Assembly (NCBI RefSeq): GCF_019931215.1
Contig: NZ_JAIOUB010000004.1
Span: forward strand, 62,001-126,000
Source: Alcanivorax limicola
GTDB taxonomy: Bacteria > Pseudomonadota > Gammaproteobacteria > Pseudomonadales > Alcanivoracaceae
Direction of reading: 5' to 3'
Length of the DNA stretch: 64,000 bases
The first letter of the stretch is position 1. Every line of letters begins with the position of its first letter. Below, in pieces: positions 43,011 through 53,194 of the stretch. The position numbers were made by a program, and so were the translations under genes. Under the pieces are notes generated by a model. The model ran no database searches and was not told where the DNA came from. It worked only from the letters and a program-made list of their open reading frames with translations.

Positions 43011-45296
43011 ATGCCACTGCGCCTCCGCTTTTATCCCTGGTTGCTGGCCGCCGCAGTGGCGCCGGCAATGACCCACGCCGAGACGCTCGGCTGGATCACC
43101 CGCGACGATATGGCGGCCCTTCCGGCTGAGCAGCAGAAAGATATCCCCGCCTGGTGCCATGGCATCTACTACAACCCGGAGCTGGGTGAACCTGACCCGT
43201 CCGCCGAAACAGTCATTACCGCTGATCGCTCCCGCTTGACGCCGAATGGCCTGGCCGAGTTGCTGGGGGATGTGCAGATCGAGCAACCAGGCCGCCGCAT
43301 TGCCGCCGACCGGGCCTCGTTTGATCAGGACAGTGGCGACTTCATCGTAGAGGGTGACGTACGCGCCGATTCGAACCTGTTCAGCTTCCGCGCCGACAGC
43401 ATGCAGGGCAACACGCGGCGCGAACAGGCCACCCTGGGCAATGTGCGCTACTCACTGTTCGACATCCATGCCCGGGGCAGCGCCAGCCGTGTCTCCCAGG
43501 AAGATGCGTTGATTCACATTGAAGACGGCAGCTATACCACCTGCCCGCCGGATCAACGCGGCTGGTCGTTGCATGCCCGGCGCATTGAGCTGAACCGCGA
43601 GGACGGCTGGGGCTCCGCCCGGCACATCACGCTGCGCGTCCGGGATGTGCCGGCACTGTATCTTCCCTGGATGACCTTCCCTATCGATGACCGGCGCAAG
43701 ACCGGGCTGCTGTTTCCGACCTTCAGCCTGACCGACGATGGTGGCATCGATTTTTCCCAGCCGGTTTACCTGAATTTGCACCCTCAGGTCGATGCAACCC
43801 TGGCACCCCGCCATATCCAGAACCGCGGCAACGGCTTCGACAGCCAGTTGCGCTACCTGACCGGCTTCGGCGAGGGCGCATTCAACTACGGCCTGATCAG
43901 CAACGACCGCCGCTTTGATGACGAGGACCGCATCCTGGCCAACTGGCGCCATGACGGCCAGACCGGCCCCTGGACCCTGAGCTCCGACGTCAACTATGTG
44001 TCTGATGATTTCTACTTCAAGGATCTGGAATCCGGCCTGGATGTGCGCTCCCAGACCAACCTGCCGCGCCAGGCCGAAGCGCTGTATCGCGGCCGCACCT
44101 GGCACTTTCTGACGCGGGTGCAGGCCTGGCAGACCATCGACCCGACACTGCCGGATGAAGAGTTGCCTTATCGACGCCTGCCGCAGTTCTCGCTCACCGG
44201 CCAGCCACAGATCTATGGCCCACTGAAAGGCCTCTGGGTCAGCGATTTCAGCCGCTTTGACCGTACTGCCGATCAGGCCCCCCTGAACATCACCGGCGAC
44301 CGACTGCACCTGCAGCCAGCCCTGACGCTGCCATTGACCCGCTCCTGGGGCTACGTGGAGCCCCGCGCACGGCTGTACTACACCAGCTACGATCTTGACG
44401 GCGTTGCGCCGGGCGACAGCCAGACCCCCGAACGAGGTCTGTGGGGCCTGAGCGTGGACAGCGGCCTGTTTCTGGATCGCCCCTTCGAGTTCGGCGAGCG
44501 TAACTGGCAACAGACCCTGGAGCCGCGCCTGTTCTACAGCCGCATTGAGTATGAAGAGCAGGATGATCTGCCCAATTTCGACACCGGCACCCTGACATTC
44601 GGCTACAACAGCCTGTTCCGGGAAAACCGCTTCACCGGATACGACCGCATCGGCGACGAGGAAAAAATCGCCGTGGGGCTGACATCTCGCCTCCTGGATC
44701 AGGATTCCGGCCGGGAGGCCGTGCGCGCACGCGTCGGCCAGGCCTATTTTTTCCGCGACCGGAAAGTGCAGATCGCAGGCGACCCCGTGGATGACCGCAC
44801 CTGGTCGCCCGTGGTTGCCGATGCCACCTGGTACCTCAATCGATACTGGCAGCTGTTTGCCGAAACCCAGTGGGACAGCGAAAATGACCGTCGCGAACAG
44901 AACAGTCTGCGCGTAGGCTATGTCGACGGTGAGCGGCGTGTTGCCCATGTCGGCTACCGCTATCGCGACCGCGATGACATCGCCCAGACGGAACTGGCGG
45001 CGCTTTGGCCGGTCCACCGGAACTGGAGCGTGATCGGGCGCTGGTTGTACGACCTGGAAGAAAGCCGCTCCCTGGAGAACCTGGTGGGGATTGAATATCG
45101 TGACTGCTGCTGGCAGTTGCGCCTGGTCAGCCTGCGTGAGCTGAGCGACCGTCAAGGCCTCGGCGAGCTGGAAGCCGACCGCCGCGTATTTCTGCAGATT
45201 CAGATGCTCGGGCTGGGCGGCTTCAGTGGCCGCGTGGAAAGCTTGCTGGAACGGTCCATTCCGGGCTATGGGAGACAGTATGGTACGAATTATTAA
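43011..45296 (+). CDS. lptD: LPS-assembly outer membrane protein LptD
   Basis: 761 residues: signal peptide (about 1-23, THA-E), N-terminal LptA-like domain, then the large beta-barrel. The four cysteines needed for the two disulfides are present: Cys49, Cys178, Cys699 and Cys700. Inserts LPS into the outer leaflet together with LptE. First gene of lptD-surA-pdxA-rsmA-apaG-apaH; the surA start overlaps its end. Confidence 0.97.
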   Translation: MPLRLRFYPWLLAAAVAPAMTHAETLGWITRDDMAALPAEQQKDIPAWCHGIYYNPELGEPDPSAETVITADRSRLTPNGLAELLGDVQIEQPGRRIAADRASFDQDSGDFIVEGDVRADSNLFSFRADSMQGNTRREQATLGNVRYSLFDIHARGSASRVSQEDALIHIEDGSYTTCPPDQRGWSLHARRIELNREDGWGSARHITLRVRDVPALYLPWMTFPIDDRRKTGLLFPTFSLTDDGGIDFSQPVYLNLHPQVDATLAPRHIQNRGNGFDSQLRYLTGFGEGAFNYGLISNDRRFDDEDRILANWRHDGQTGPWTLSSDVNYVSDDFYFKDLESGLDVRSQTNLPRQAEALYRGRTWHFLTRVQAWQTIDPTLPDEELPYRRLPQFSLTGQPQIYGPLKGLWVSDFSRFDRTADQAPLNITGDRLHLQPALTLPLTRSWGYVEPRARLYYTSYDLDGVAPGDSQTPERGLWGLSVDSGLFLDRPFEFGERNWQQTLEPRLFYSRIEYEEQDDLPNFDTGTLTFGYNSLFRENRFTGYDRIGDEEKIAVGLTSRLLDQDSGREAVRARVGQAYFFRDRKVQIAGDPVDDRTWSPVVADATWYLNRYWQLFAETQWDSENDRREQNSLRVGYVDGERRVAHVGYRYRDRDDIAQTELAALWPVHRNWSVIGRWLYDLEESRSLENLVGIEYRDCCWQLRLVSLRELSDRQGLGELEADRRVFLQIQMLGLGGFSGRVESLLERSIPGYGRQYGTNY

Positions 45297-46569
45297 ACCC
45301 GCCCTGCGCGCGGCGCTGCTGGCGGCGCTGGTCATTCCCGGCGTGCCGCAGGCGTTGCAGGTGCTTGATCGCATCGCCGCCGTGGTCAACGACAACGTAA
45401 TCATGGAAAGCGAGCTCGACCAGCGGGTGGATGACCTGGCCCGGCAGTTCATGGCCGAAGGCCAGCAACTGCCGCCGCGCAATGTGCTGCGGCCCCAGGT
45501 GCTGGAACGCATGGTGATGGAGAAGCTGCAGCTGGATATGGCCGAGCGCGGCGGTATTCGTGTGGATGACAGCTCACTGAACCAGACGCTCACCGGCGTG
45601 GCCCGTCAAAATGGCATGACCCTGGATGAGTTCGTCGCCGCCCTGCGCGAAGACGGCTATAACTGGGCCGATTTCCGCGAGCAGATCCGTAGCGAAATGG
45701 TCATCAACCAGCTGCACCAGCGCCAGGTCGGCCGCCGCGTGCGGATCACTGACCGCGAGGTGGACCGCTTTCTGGAATCCGAAATGGGCCGCCAGCTGTT
45801 CGAATCCGAGTTTCGCCTCGGGCATATCCTGATCGGGCTGCCCGACGGCGCGTCCCCCGACCAGGTGGACGCTGCGCGCGAGCGCGCGGAAGCCCTGGTG
45901 GCCCGCATTCGTGCCGGTGACAGCTTCCATGAAATGGCGGTGAGTTACTCCGACGGCCCGCAGGCTTTGGAAGGCGGCGATCTGGGCTGGCGTGAAGCGG
46001 CACAGCTGCCCAGCCTGTTCTCCGAGCGCGCCATCGATATGGACCCCGGCGAGATTTCCGACCCCATTCGCGCCGGTAACGGGTATCACATCCTGCTGCT
46101 GGTTGATCGCCGCGGCGGCGCCACGCAGATCGTGCAACAGCACCGGGTACGGCACGTTCTGGTGCGTACCAGCGCCGTGCGCAGCGAAAGCCAGGCCGAG
46201 CGCCTGATAGTGCAGCTGCACCAGCGTATCGAGGGCGGTGAGGATTTTGCCACCGTGGCGCGGGAACACTCCGATGACCCGGGCAGTGCGCGCAACGGCG
46301 GGGATCTGGGCTGGGTCTCCCCCGGCGAGATGGTCGGAGAGTTTGAAAACACCTTCCGCAACACCCCGGTCGGCGAGCTGTCACCGATCTTCCAGACAGA
46401 ATTTGGTTGGCACTTCCTGCGCGTTGATGAGCTGCGCACTGCGGACATGAGCGCGGAGTTCCGTCGCCTGCGGGCACGCCAGGCGCTGCACCAGCGACGT
46501 TTCGAGGAAGAGTTGCAGCAGTGGCTGCGGGAAACCCGCACCGAAGCCTACGTGGACGTGCGGATCTGA
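45280..46569 (+). CDS. surA: Periplasmic chaperone and peptidyl-prolyl isomerase SurA
   Basis: 429 residues from the ATG at 45280 (GGGAG upstream), overlapping lptD by 17 bp. Signal peptide (about 1-24), chaperone N-domain (about 25-165, DRIAAVVNDNVIMESELDQR) and two parvulin domains (FRLGHILIG... and VRHVLVR...). SurA folds outer-membrane proteins, including LptD, which explains the pairing. Confidence 0.97.
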   Translation: MVRIIKPALRAALLAALVIPGVPQALQVLDRIAAVVNDNVIMESELDQRVDDLARQFMAEGQQLPPRNVLRPQVLERMVMEKLQLDMAERGGIRVDDSSLNQTLTGVARQNGMTLDEFVAALREDGYNWADFREQIRSEMVINQLHQRQVGRRVRITDREVDRFLESEMGRQLFESEFRLGHILIGLPDGASPDQVDAARERAEALVARIRAGDSFHEMAVSYSDGPQALEGGDLGWREAAQLPSLFSERAIDMDPGEISDPIRAGNGYHILLLVDRRGGATQIVQQHRVRHVLVRTSAVRSESQAERLIVQLHQRIEGGEDFATVAREHSDDPGSARNGGDLGWVSPGEMVGEFENTFRNTPVGELSPIFQTEFGWHFLRVDELRTADMSAEFRRLRARQALHQRRFEEELQQWLRETRTEAYVDVRI

Positions 46570-46571
46570 CC

Positions 46572-47558
46572 ATGGCCACCCTGCCGCTGGCCATTACCTG
46601 CGGCGATCCGGCCGGCATCGGCCCGGACATCGTGTTGCGTCTGCCGGAACACCTCGGCGGGGCGCCGCTGGTCGCCCTGGGTGACCGCCAGGTGCTGCGC
46701 GAGCGCGCCGCCCTGCTGGGGCTGTCGCTCACGCTGCACGACTGGCAACCCGGCCAACCGCTGCCAGACGACGGCCTCGCCGTATGGCACAGCCCCGCAG
46801 GTGCGACCGTGATCCCCGGCCAGCCGGACCCGGCGACCGCTCAGGGCACACTGACGCTGCTCGACCGGGCACTGCACGGCTGCCTGGACGGCACCTTTGC
46901 CGGCATGGTCACCGCCCCGCTGGCGAAATCCGTCATCTGCGAGGGCGCCGACCCCTTCTTCACCGGCCATACCGAATACCTGGCCGAACACAGCAACACC
47001 CCACAGGTCGTGATGATGCTGGTGGCTGGCACGCTGCGCGTCGCGCTGGCCACCACGCACCTGCCCCTGCGCGATGTGCCGAACGCGATCCGCAGTGGAC
47101 CACTGACCCGCACACTGGAGATTCTGGCCCGGGACCTGCGCCAGCATTTCGGCATCCCGACACCGCAAATCCTTGTGCTGGGGCTGAACCCCCATGCGGG
47201 CGAAAGCGGGCATCTGGGGCGCGAAGAAATCGAGATCATCAGCCCGGTGGTGACAGCACTACAGGCCAGTGGCATGCAACTGACCGGCCCGCTCCCCGCC
47301 GATACTGCCTTTACCCCCCGTCACCTGGCCGGTCACGACGCCGTACTGGCGATGTACCACGACCAGGGACTGCCGGTGCTGAAATACGCAGGTTTCGGTG
47401 AGGCCGTGAACATGACCCTGGGGCTGCCGTTCGTGCGCACCTCCGTGGATCACGGCACGGCCTTTGATCTCGCCGGCACCGGCAAGGCCGAGCCGGGCAG
47501 CCTGATCGCCGCCACGCGTCTGGCTCTGAGCCTGACCGGCTCCCCGAGCCATTCCTGA
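46572..47558 (+). CDS. pdxA: 4-hydroxythreonine-4-phosphate dehydrogenase
   Basis: 328 residues from the ATG at 46572, two bases after surA. Pyridoxal-phosphate synthesis, metal-dependent. Motifs: ITCGDPAGIGPDI, TAPLAKSVICEG, FTGHTEYLAEH, LGLNPHAGESGHLG, AMYHDQGLPVLKY and TSVDHGTAFDLAGTG with metal-binding histidines. Confidence 0.97.
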   Translation: MATLPLAITCGDPAGIGPDIVLRLPEHLGGAPLVALGDRQVLRERAALLGLSLTLHDWQPGQPLPDDGLAVWHSPAGATVIPGQPDPATAQGTLTLLDRALHGCLDGTFAGMVTAPLAKSVICEGADPFFTGHTEYLAEHSNTPQVVMMLVAGTLRVALATTHLPLRDVPNAIRSGPLTRTLEILARDLRQHFGIPTPQILVLGLNPHAGESGHLGREEIEIISPVVTALQASGMQLTGPLPADTAFTPRHLAGHDAVLAMYHDQGLPVLKYAGFGEAVNMTLGLPFVRTSVDHGTAFDLAGTGKAEPGSLIAATRLALSLTGSPSHS

Positions 47559-47635
47559 GCGCATTACCAGGCCCGTGGCTCATGGACGCCACTCGCGCTA
47601 CACTGCCGCCCCCTGTCTTCCGGTACGGAGCTCCC

Positions 47636-48448
47636 ATGGCCCGACATCAGGCGCGCAAGCGCTTCGGCCAGCACTTTCTCACCGATACCAACCTGATCCA
47701 CCGGCTGGTGCGCAGCATTGCGCCAGCGCGGGATGATCGCATGGTGGAAATCGGTCCCGGCCAGGGCGCGCTGACCCGGCCGTTGCTGGATGCGGTCGAC
47801 CACCTCCATGCCGTAGAGCTGGACCGTGACCTGATCCGCCTGCTGGAACGCCAGATTGCCCCCGAGCGCCTGACCGTGCACGCTGCCGATGCGCTGCGCT
47901 TCGACTTTCGCACGCTGGCCACCGACGACAAGCCACTGCGCGTCGTCGGCAACCTGCCCTACAACATCTCCACCCCGCTGATGTTCCACCTGATCAGCCA
48001 GATGGACGTGATCCGCGACATGCACTTCATGCTGCAGAAAGAGATGGTGGATCGGCTGGTGGCCAGCCCCGGCACCAGTGACTGGGGCCGGCTGAGCGTG
48101 ATGATCCAGTATCACTGCGACACCGACTTCCTGTTCACCGTCCCGCCCGAGGCATTCAGCCCACCACCACGGGTCGACTCTGCCATCGTGCGCCTGACGC
48201 CCCATGCCACCCTGCCCCACCCGGCCCGGGACTACCGCTTCTTTGCCGGGCTGGTAAACCAGGTCTTCACGCAACGACGCAAGGCCATCCGAAATGGGCT
48301 AAAATCACTCATGACGATGGCGGACATCGAAGCCGCAGGTGTCGATCCGGGTTTGCGGCCAGATCAGTTGTCCCTGGCAGATTTCGTCAGCCTGGCCAAT
48401 GCTGCTCCGCCGCAGGAGGGCTCACCATCTCAGGAAACCGCACCATGA
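47636..48448 (+). CDS. rsmA: 16S rRNA dimethyladenosine transferase
   Basis: 270 residues from the ATG at 47636 (GGAG 6 bases before). KRFGQHFLTD, SAM motif VEIGPGQGALT and catalytic NLPYNIS. Dimethylates the two adenosines of helix 45. Also known as ksgA; loss gives kasugamycin resistance. Its stop overlaps the apaG start by 4 bp. Confidence 0.98.
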   Translation: MARHQARKRFGQHFLTDTNLIHRLVRSIAPARDDRMVEIGPGQGALTRPLLDAVDHLHAVELDRDLIRLLERQIAPERLTVHAADALRFDFRTLATDDKPLRVVGNLPYNISTPLMFHLISQMDVIRDMHFMLQKEMVDRLVASPGTSDWGRLSVMIQYHCDTDFLFTVPPEAFSPPPRVDSAIVRLTPHATLPHPARDYRFFAGLVNQVFTQRRKAIRNGLKSLMTMADIEAAGVDPGLRPDQLSLADFVSLANAAPPQEGSPSQETAP

Positions 48449-48837
48449 CGCATGCCACCGAAGATTCCCGCTACCGCATCAATGTAGAGGTGGAAACGGA
48501 ATTCCTCGCCGAGCAGAGTGATTCTGATATCCACCGCTGGGTCTATGCCTATCACGTCACCATCCGCAACGAGGGCGAAGTCTCCGCACGCCTGCTGACA
48601 CGGCATTGGGTCATCACCGATGGCGAAGAGCGCGTCCAGGAAGTGCATGGCGAAGGCGTTATCGGCGAACAGCCACGACTGGCGCCCGGGCAGGCCTTCT
48701 CCTACAGCAGCGGCGCCGTGCTCGAGACCAGTGTCGGCAGCATGCGCGGCACCTACCAGATGCTGGCCGAGGACGGCACCTGCTTCGACGCCACTATCCC
48801 GGTATTTACCCTCGCGCCGCCTCATGCATTGCACTGA
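48445..48837 (+). CDS. apaG: ApaG protein
   Basis: 130-residue fibronectin-type-III-like protein; RYRINVEVETEFL, YAYHVTIRNEG, HWVITDGEERVQEVHGEGV and GTYQMLAEDG are the family pattern. Function unclear (associated with Co2+ resistance and Mg2+ in relatives). Between rsmA and apaH as in enterics. Confidence 0.96.
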   Translation: MTHATEDSRYRINVEVETEFLAEQSDSDIHRWVYAYHVTIRNEGEVSARLLTRHWVITDGEERVQEVHGEGVIGEQPRLAPGQAFSYSSGAVLETSVGSMRGTYQMLAEDGTCFDATIPVFTLAPPHALH

Positions 48838-48846
48838 CAGACCGTT

Positions 48847-49662
48847 ATGAGCACCTATGCCATCGGCGATATCCAGGGCTGCCTGGGCGCCTTCGAGAGC
48901 CTGCTGGCCGACATCGACTTTGACCCCGCCCATGATCATCTGCTGCTGGCCGGCGATCTGGTCAGCCGTGGCGAGGACTCGCTGGGCACGCTGCGCCGCA
49001 TTTATGCGCTACGCGACAGCATCACCTGCGTGCTGGGTAACCACGACCTTCACCTGCTGGCGCTGGCCGCCGGCGCTGCGCCGGTGCGCGCCAAAGAGCG
49101 CGATCTTGGCGAGATACTGGCAGCCCCCGACCGCGACATCCTGCTGGGCTGGCTGCGTCGCCAGCCGCTGGCGGTAGACCTGCCGGCCTTTGGCGCCATT
49201 CTGGTGCATGCCGGTGTGCCGCCCTTGTGGAGCGCCAGCGAAACCCTGGCGCGGGCTGCTGAAGTGCAGGCGGTGATCTCGGGGGACAACGCCAGCGCGT
49301 TCTTTCACGCCATGTATGGCAACACGCCCGCTGCCTGGGATGATCAGTTGACCGGTATGACCCGTTTGCGCGTCATCACCAACTACCTGACACGCATGCG
49401 TTTTGTGGATGCCGCGGGCGCCCTGGAATTGAGCACCAAAGGGGAAGCCGACGAGCCCCCCCCGGGCTTCATGCCCTGGTTCCTGCACCCCCAACGCCGC
49501 GCAACCGACGTACGGATACTTTTCGGGCACTGGGCGGCACTCGAAGGGCAGGTTCAGGGTGCTAATCTGGAAGCGCTGGATACAGGCTGTGTCTGGGGCG
49601 GATCACTCACCGCACTGCGGCTGGAGGACAATCGCCGCGTTTGCCGTGACTGCCTGCTCTGA
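48847..49662 (+). CDS. apaH: Diadenosine tetraphosphatase
   Basis: 271 residues. Metallophosphatase motifs GDIQGC, GDLVSRG, GNHDLHLL and VHAGVPP. Hydrolyses Ap4A and removes Np4 caps from RNA. Last gene of the lptD operon. No terminator is seen after it. Confidence 0.97.
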   Translation: MSTYAIGDIQGCLGAFESLLADIDFDPAHDHLLLAGDLVSRGEDSLGTLRRIYALRDSITCVLGNHDLHLLALAAGAAPVRAKERDLGEILAAPDRDILLGWLRRQPLAVDLPAFGAILVHAGVPPLWSASETLARAAEVQAVISGDNASAFFHAMYGNTPAAWDDQLTGMTRLRVITNYLTRMRFVDAAGALELSTKGEADEPPPGFMPWFLHPQRRATDVRILFGHWAALEGQVQGANLEALDTGCVWGGSLTALRLEDNRRVCRDCLL

Positions 49663-49962
49663 GCGACGTCAAACCTCCCGTCGCGTCTCTTTCCCGCCCT
49701 CTGTTTCACACGCTGTTTACCCCCTGCCTGCCGCGGGCATAAACACTACTGCACGCTCCGTCGCACACACGGTTGTATATCGCGATTGATGCAATTATTT
49801 TTTTGACTTTCGCAGCGCTTCGTGTCCATTCTAGATGCAAGGCAAAGGCCACTTCTTTCTTAACATCTTTTATTAACAAGCGCTCTAAACAAACACGGGA
49901 ATCTGTCCATGTAGCCACCGGTCCAGACATTGCCGGCACGCAGTGAGTGAGGGAGTCAAGGC
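49663..49962 (+). promoter_or_regulatory. AT-rich leader and promoter region of prkA-yeaH-spoVR
   Basis: 300 bp without a believable gene. TTGACT (49803-49808), 18 bases and CATTCT (49827-49832) form a possible sigma-70 or sigma-S promoter, about 125 bases before prkA. A weak sigma-54-like site, GG (49920) and TTGC (49930-49933), lies close to the start; it is noted because enteric yeaGH is partly NtrC/sigma-54 and RpoS controlled, but spacing to the start is short. GAGGGAG precedes the ATG. Confidence 0.45.
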
Positions 49963-51885
49963 ATGAGCATTATCAGCCACTATCAAACCCGCTATGAAGC
50001 CACACAGCATGAAGAGTATTCACTCGAGGAGTACCTTCAGCTCTGCAAGTCTGACCCGGCCTGTTACGCCACCGCCTCGGAACGCATGCTTCTGGCTATC
50101 GGCGAACCCGAACTGATTGACACATCAAAAGACCCTCGCCTGTCGCGCATATTCTCCAACAAGATGATTCGCCGCTACCCGGCCTTCAGCGATTTTTATG
50201 GCATGGAAGAGGCGATTGAAAATATCGTCGCCTACTTCCGCCACGCCGCCCAGGGCCTGGAGGAGAAAAAACAGATTCTTTACCTGCTGGGCCCGGTGGG
50301 TGGCGGCAAATCTTCCCTGGCAGAAAAACTCAAGGCACTGATGCAGCGCGTGCCTTTCTACGCCATCAAGGGATCGCCGGTGTACGAATCACCACTGGCG
50401 CTGTTCGACGCGGACGAAGATGGTCCGATTCTGGAAGAAGAGTTCGGCATACCGCGCCGCTACTTGCGCACCATCATGTCGCCCTGGGCCGTCAAACGCC
50501 TGCATGAGGCCGGCGGGGACCTGTCACAGTTCCGTGTCGTCAAGCTGTATCCCTCGATACTGGATCAGGTGGCGCTGGCCAAAACGGAACCCGGCGATGA
50601 AAACAACCAGGATATTTCGGCATTGGTCGGCAAGGTCGACATCCGCAAACTTGAGGATTTTGCCCAGAACGATCCGGACGCCTACAGCTTCTCCGGCGGG
50701 CTGTGCCGCGCCAATCAGGGCCTGCTGGAATTCGTCGAGATGTTCAAGGCACCGATCAAGGTCCTGCACCCCCTGTTGACAGCCACGCAGGAAGGCAACT
50801 ACAACGGCACCGAGCACATGGGCGCCATTCCCTATGAAGGCATTGTACTGGCGCATTCCAACGAGGCCGAATGGCAAACCTTCCGCAACAACAAGAACAA
50901 CGAAGCCTTTATCGACCGCGTATTTATTGTCAAGGTGCCCTATTGCCTGCGCTTCGATGAAGAAGTGAAGATCTACGAAAAGCTGCTCTTCAACAGCAGT
51001 TTGCGCGACGCACAGTGCGCCCCGGACACCCTGGAGATGCTGGCACAGTTCTCGGTGCTGACCCGCCTCAAGGAGCCGGAGAATTCCAGCATCTACTCCA
51101 AGATGCGCATCTATAATGGCGACAACCTCAAGGACGTGGACCCGAAAGCCAAATCCCTGCAGGAGTACCGCGACAACGCCGGCGTTGACGAAGGCATGAG
51201 CGGCATCTCTACCCGCTTTGCTTTCAAGATTCTGTCCCGGGTGTTCAACTTTGATCATGGCGAGGTCGCCGCCAACCCGGTGCATCTGATGCATGTGCTG
51301 GAGCAGCAGATAGAACAGGAGCAGTTCGCTCAGGATCGGCAGGAGCAGTTACGCCGCTACATCAAGGAATTCCTGGTACCGCGCTACGTGGAATTTATCG
51401 GCAAGGAAATCCAGACCGCCTACCTCGAATCCTATTCCGAGTATGGCCAGAATATCTTTGATCGCTACGTCACCTACGCTGATTTCTGGATACAGGATCA
51501 GGAATTCCGCGACCCGGATACCGGCGAGATATTCGATCGCCAGTCGCTCAACGAAGAGCTGGAAAAGATCGAGAAACCCGCAGGAATCTCGAACCCGAAG
51601 GACTTCCGCAACGAAGTGGTCAACTTCGTGCTACGTGCCCGCGCCAACAATGAAGGCCGCAACCCCACCTGGTCGAGCTACCAGAAGCTGCGCAATGTTA
51701 TCGAGAAGAAAATGTTCTCCAACACAGAGGATCTGCTTCCCGTCATTTCCTTCAACGCCAAAGGCTCGAAGGATGACCAGAAGAAACACAGCGACTTTGT
51801 CCAGCGCATGATGGATCGCGGCTACACGGAGAAACAGGTGAGATTGCTGTCAGAGTGGTATCTGCGCGTTCGCAAGGCGCAATAG
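49963..51885 (+). CDS. prkA: PrkA/YeaG AAA-type serine kinase
   Basis: 640 residues. Walker [10 protein letters not shown] (110-118), an AAA core, and a C-terminal kinase-like region typical of PrkA (about 400-640). The E. coli homologue YeaG acts with YeaH in nitrogen starvation and stress. First gene of a three-gene operon; yeaH follows after 25 bp. Confidence 0.96.
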   Translation: MSIISHYQTRYEATQHEEYSLEEYLQLCKSDPACYATASERMLLAIGEPELIDTSKDPRLSRIFSNKMIRRYPAFSDFYGMEEAIENIVAYFRHAAQGLEEKKQILYLLGPVGGGKSSLAEKLKALMQRVPFYAIKGSPVYESPLALFDADEDGPILEEEFGIPRRYLRTIMSPWAVKRLHEAGGDLSQFRVVKLYPSILDQVALAKTEPGDENNQDISALVGKVDIRKLEDFAQNDPDAYSFSGGLCRANQGLLEFVEMFKAPIKVLHPLLTATQEGNYNGTEHMGAIPYEGIVLAHSNEAEWQTFRNNKNNEAFIDRVFIVKVPYCLRFDEEVKIYEKLLFNSSLRDAQCAPDTLEMLAQFSVLTRLKEPENSSIYSKMRIYNGDNLKDVDPKAKSLQEYRDNAGVDEGMSGISTRFAFKILSRVFNFDHGEVAANPVHLMHVLEQQIEQEQFAQDRQEQLRRYIKEFLVPRYVEFIGKEIQTAYLESYSEYGQNIFDRYVTYADFWIQDQEFRDPDTGEIFDRQSLNEELEKIEKPAGISNPKDFRNEVVNFVLRARANNEGRNPTWSSYQKLRNVIEKKMFSNTEDLLPVISFNAKGSKDDQKKHSDFVQRMMDRGYTEKQVRLLSEWYLRVRKAQ

Positions 51886-51910
51886 CCCGGGTTGGTATCA
51901 GGAGTGCGAC

Positions 51911-53191
51911 ATGAGTTTCATTGTCGACCGCAGACTCAACGGCAAGAACAAGAGCACCGTCAACCGGCAGCGCTTTCTCGAGCGCTATCGTGAACACATC
52001 CGCGACGCCGTGGATACCGCGGTAAACCAGCGCTCCATCCGCGACATGGAGCGCGGTGAGCGCATCATCATTCCACGCAAGGATCTCAGCGAACCGCAGT
52101 TCCACCACGGCCATGGCGGCCGTCGCTCCGTCGTGCACCCCGGCAATCGCGAGTTCCAGCAAGGCGACACCATAGCGCGCCCACCGGGTGGCGGCGGAGG
52201 CGGGGGTGGTGATCAGGCCAGCGACCAGGGCGAAGGGCTGGATGACTTTGCCTTCGAGCTGGACCCCGGGGAATTTCTCAACTTTCTTTTTGAAGGCCTG
52301 GCACTGCCCAATCTCGTCAAACGACAACTGCTGGGCGACACCCACTCGCGCATTGTCCATGGCGGCATCGTCAGCCAGGGCAACCCCTCCAAGATCAACA
52401 TCGTACGCTCCATGCGCCAGGCCTCCATGCGCCGCCGCGCGCTGTCGGCAGCGGCGCGCCGGCGCCTGCGTGATCTGCAGAGCGAGTACGATGCGTTGCT
52501 GGAGCAGGAACAGACGATTGCCCGACAGGCACGCCTGGGCGAACTCAAGGAACAGATCGAGCGTCTGGAGCGCCGCATCAAGGGCATCCCCTATCTGGAT
52601 ACCGTTGACTTGCGTTACAACCATACGGTGCGGCAGCCCATACCAATGACGCGGGCGGTGATGTTCTGCATCATGGATGTCTCTGGCTCGATGAGCCAGG
52701 AGATGAAAGACCTCGCCAAGCGCTTCTTTCTACTGCTGTATCTTTTCCTGCAGCGCAATTATCAGTACACCGAAGTGGTCTTCGTGCGCCATCATACCAG
52801 CGCCCGGGAAGTCGACGAGGAAGAGTTTTTCTACTCCCGCGAGACCGGCGGCACCATTGTCTCCAGCGCGCTGCGCCTGACGGCAGATATCATTCGCGAG
52901 CGCTATCCGGAGGACCGCTGGAATATCTACGCCGCGCAAGCCTCAGACGGCGATAACTGGAACGACGACTCCCCCGCCTGCACACGCATTCTTCAGGAGG
53001 AGTTGCTGCCCAAAATGCAGTACTTCTCCTATATCGAAATCATGCCACGCCGGCATCAGGCGCTCTGGAACAGCTATATGCAGCTGCAGCAGAGCATGCC
53101 GGGTGTTTTTGCGCTGCAGCAGATCGAGGGTCCCGGCGACATCTACCCTGTGTTCCGTGAACTTTTCAGGAAAAGACTGGAGGAGCACTGA
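51911..53191 (+). CDS. yeaH: YeaH/DUF444 protein with VWA-like domain
   Basis: 426 residues: N-terminal basic region, a run of eight glycines (about 95-103), a coiled coil ([22 protein letters not shown]...), and a VWA-like fold with metal-site motif [10 protein letters not shown]. Partner of the PrkA kinase. spoVR begins 3 bp after the stop, so translation is probably coupled. Confidence 0.95.
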   Translation: MSFIVDRRLNGKNKSTVNRQRFLERYREHIRDAVDTAVNQRSIRDMERGERIIIPRKDLSEPQFHHGHGGRRSVVHPGNREFQQGDTIARPPGGGGGGGGDQASDQGEGLDDFAFELDPGEFLNFLFEGLALPNLVKRQLLGDTHSRIVHGGIVSQGNPSKINIVRSMRQASMRRRALSAAARRRLRDLQSEYDALLEQEQTIARQARLGELKEQIERLERRIKGIPYLDTVDLRYNHTVRQPIPMTRAVMFCIMDVSGSMSQEMKDLAKRFFLLLYLFLQRNYQYTEVVFVRHHTSAREVDEEEFFYSRETGGTIVSSALRLTADIIRERYPEDRWNIYAAQASDGDNWNDDSPACTRILQEELLPKMQYFSYIEIMPRRHQALWNSYMQLQQSMPGVFALQQIEGPGDIYPVFRELFRKRLEEH

Positions 53192-53194
53192 GCC

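Noticed and set aside
43452-45593. A 713-codon open frame on the minus strand
   Set aside because: Antisense to lptD and the start of surA, both certain. No recognisable domain.
49919-49933. Sigma-54 promoter before prkA
   Set aside because: GG-N10-GC spacing and TTGC are right, but the -24 element is poor and the start would leave only about 17 bases before the ATG. Kept as a weak possibility, not a feature of its own.
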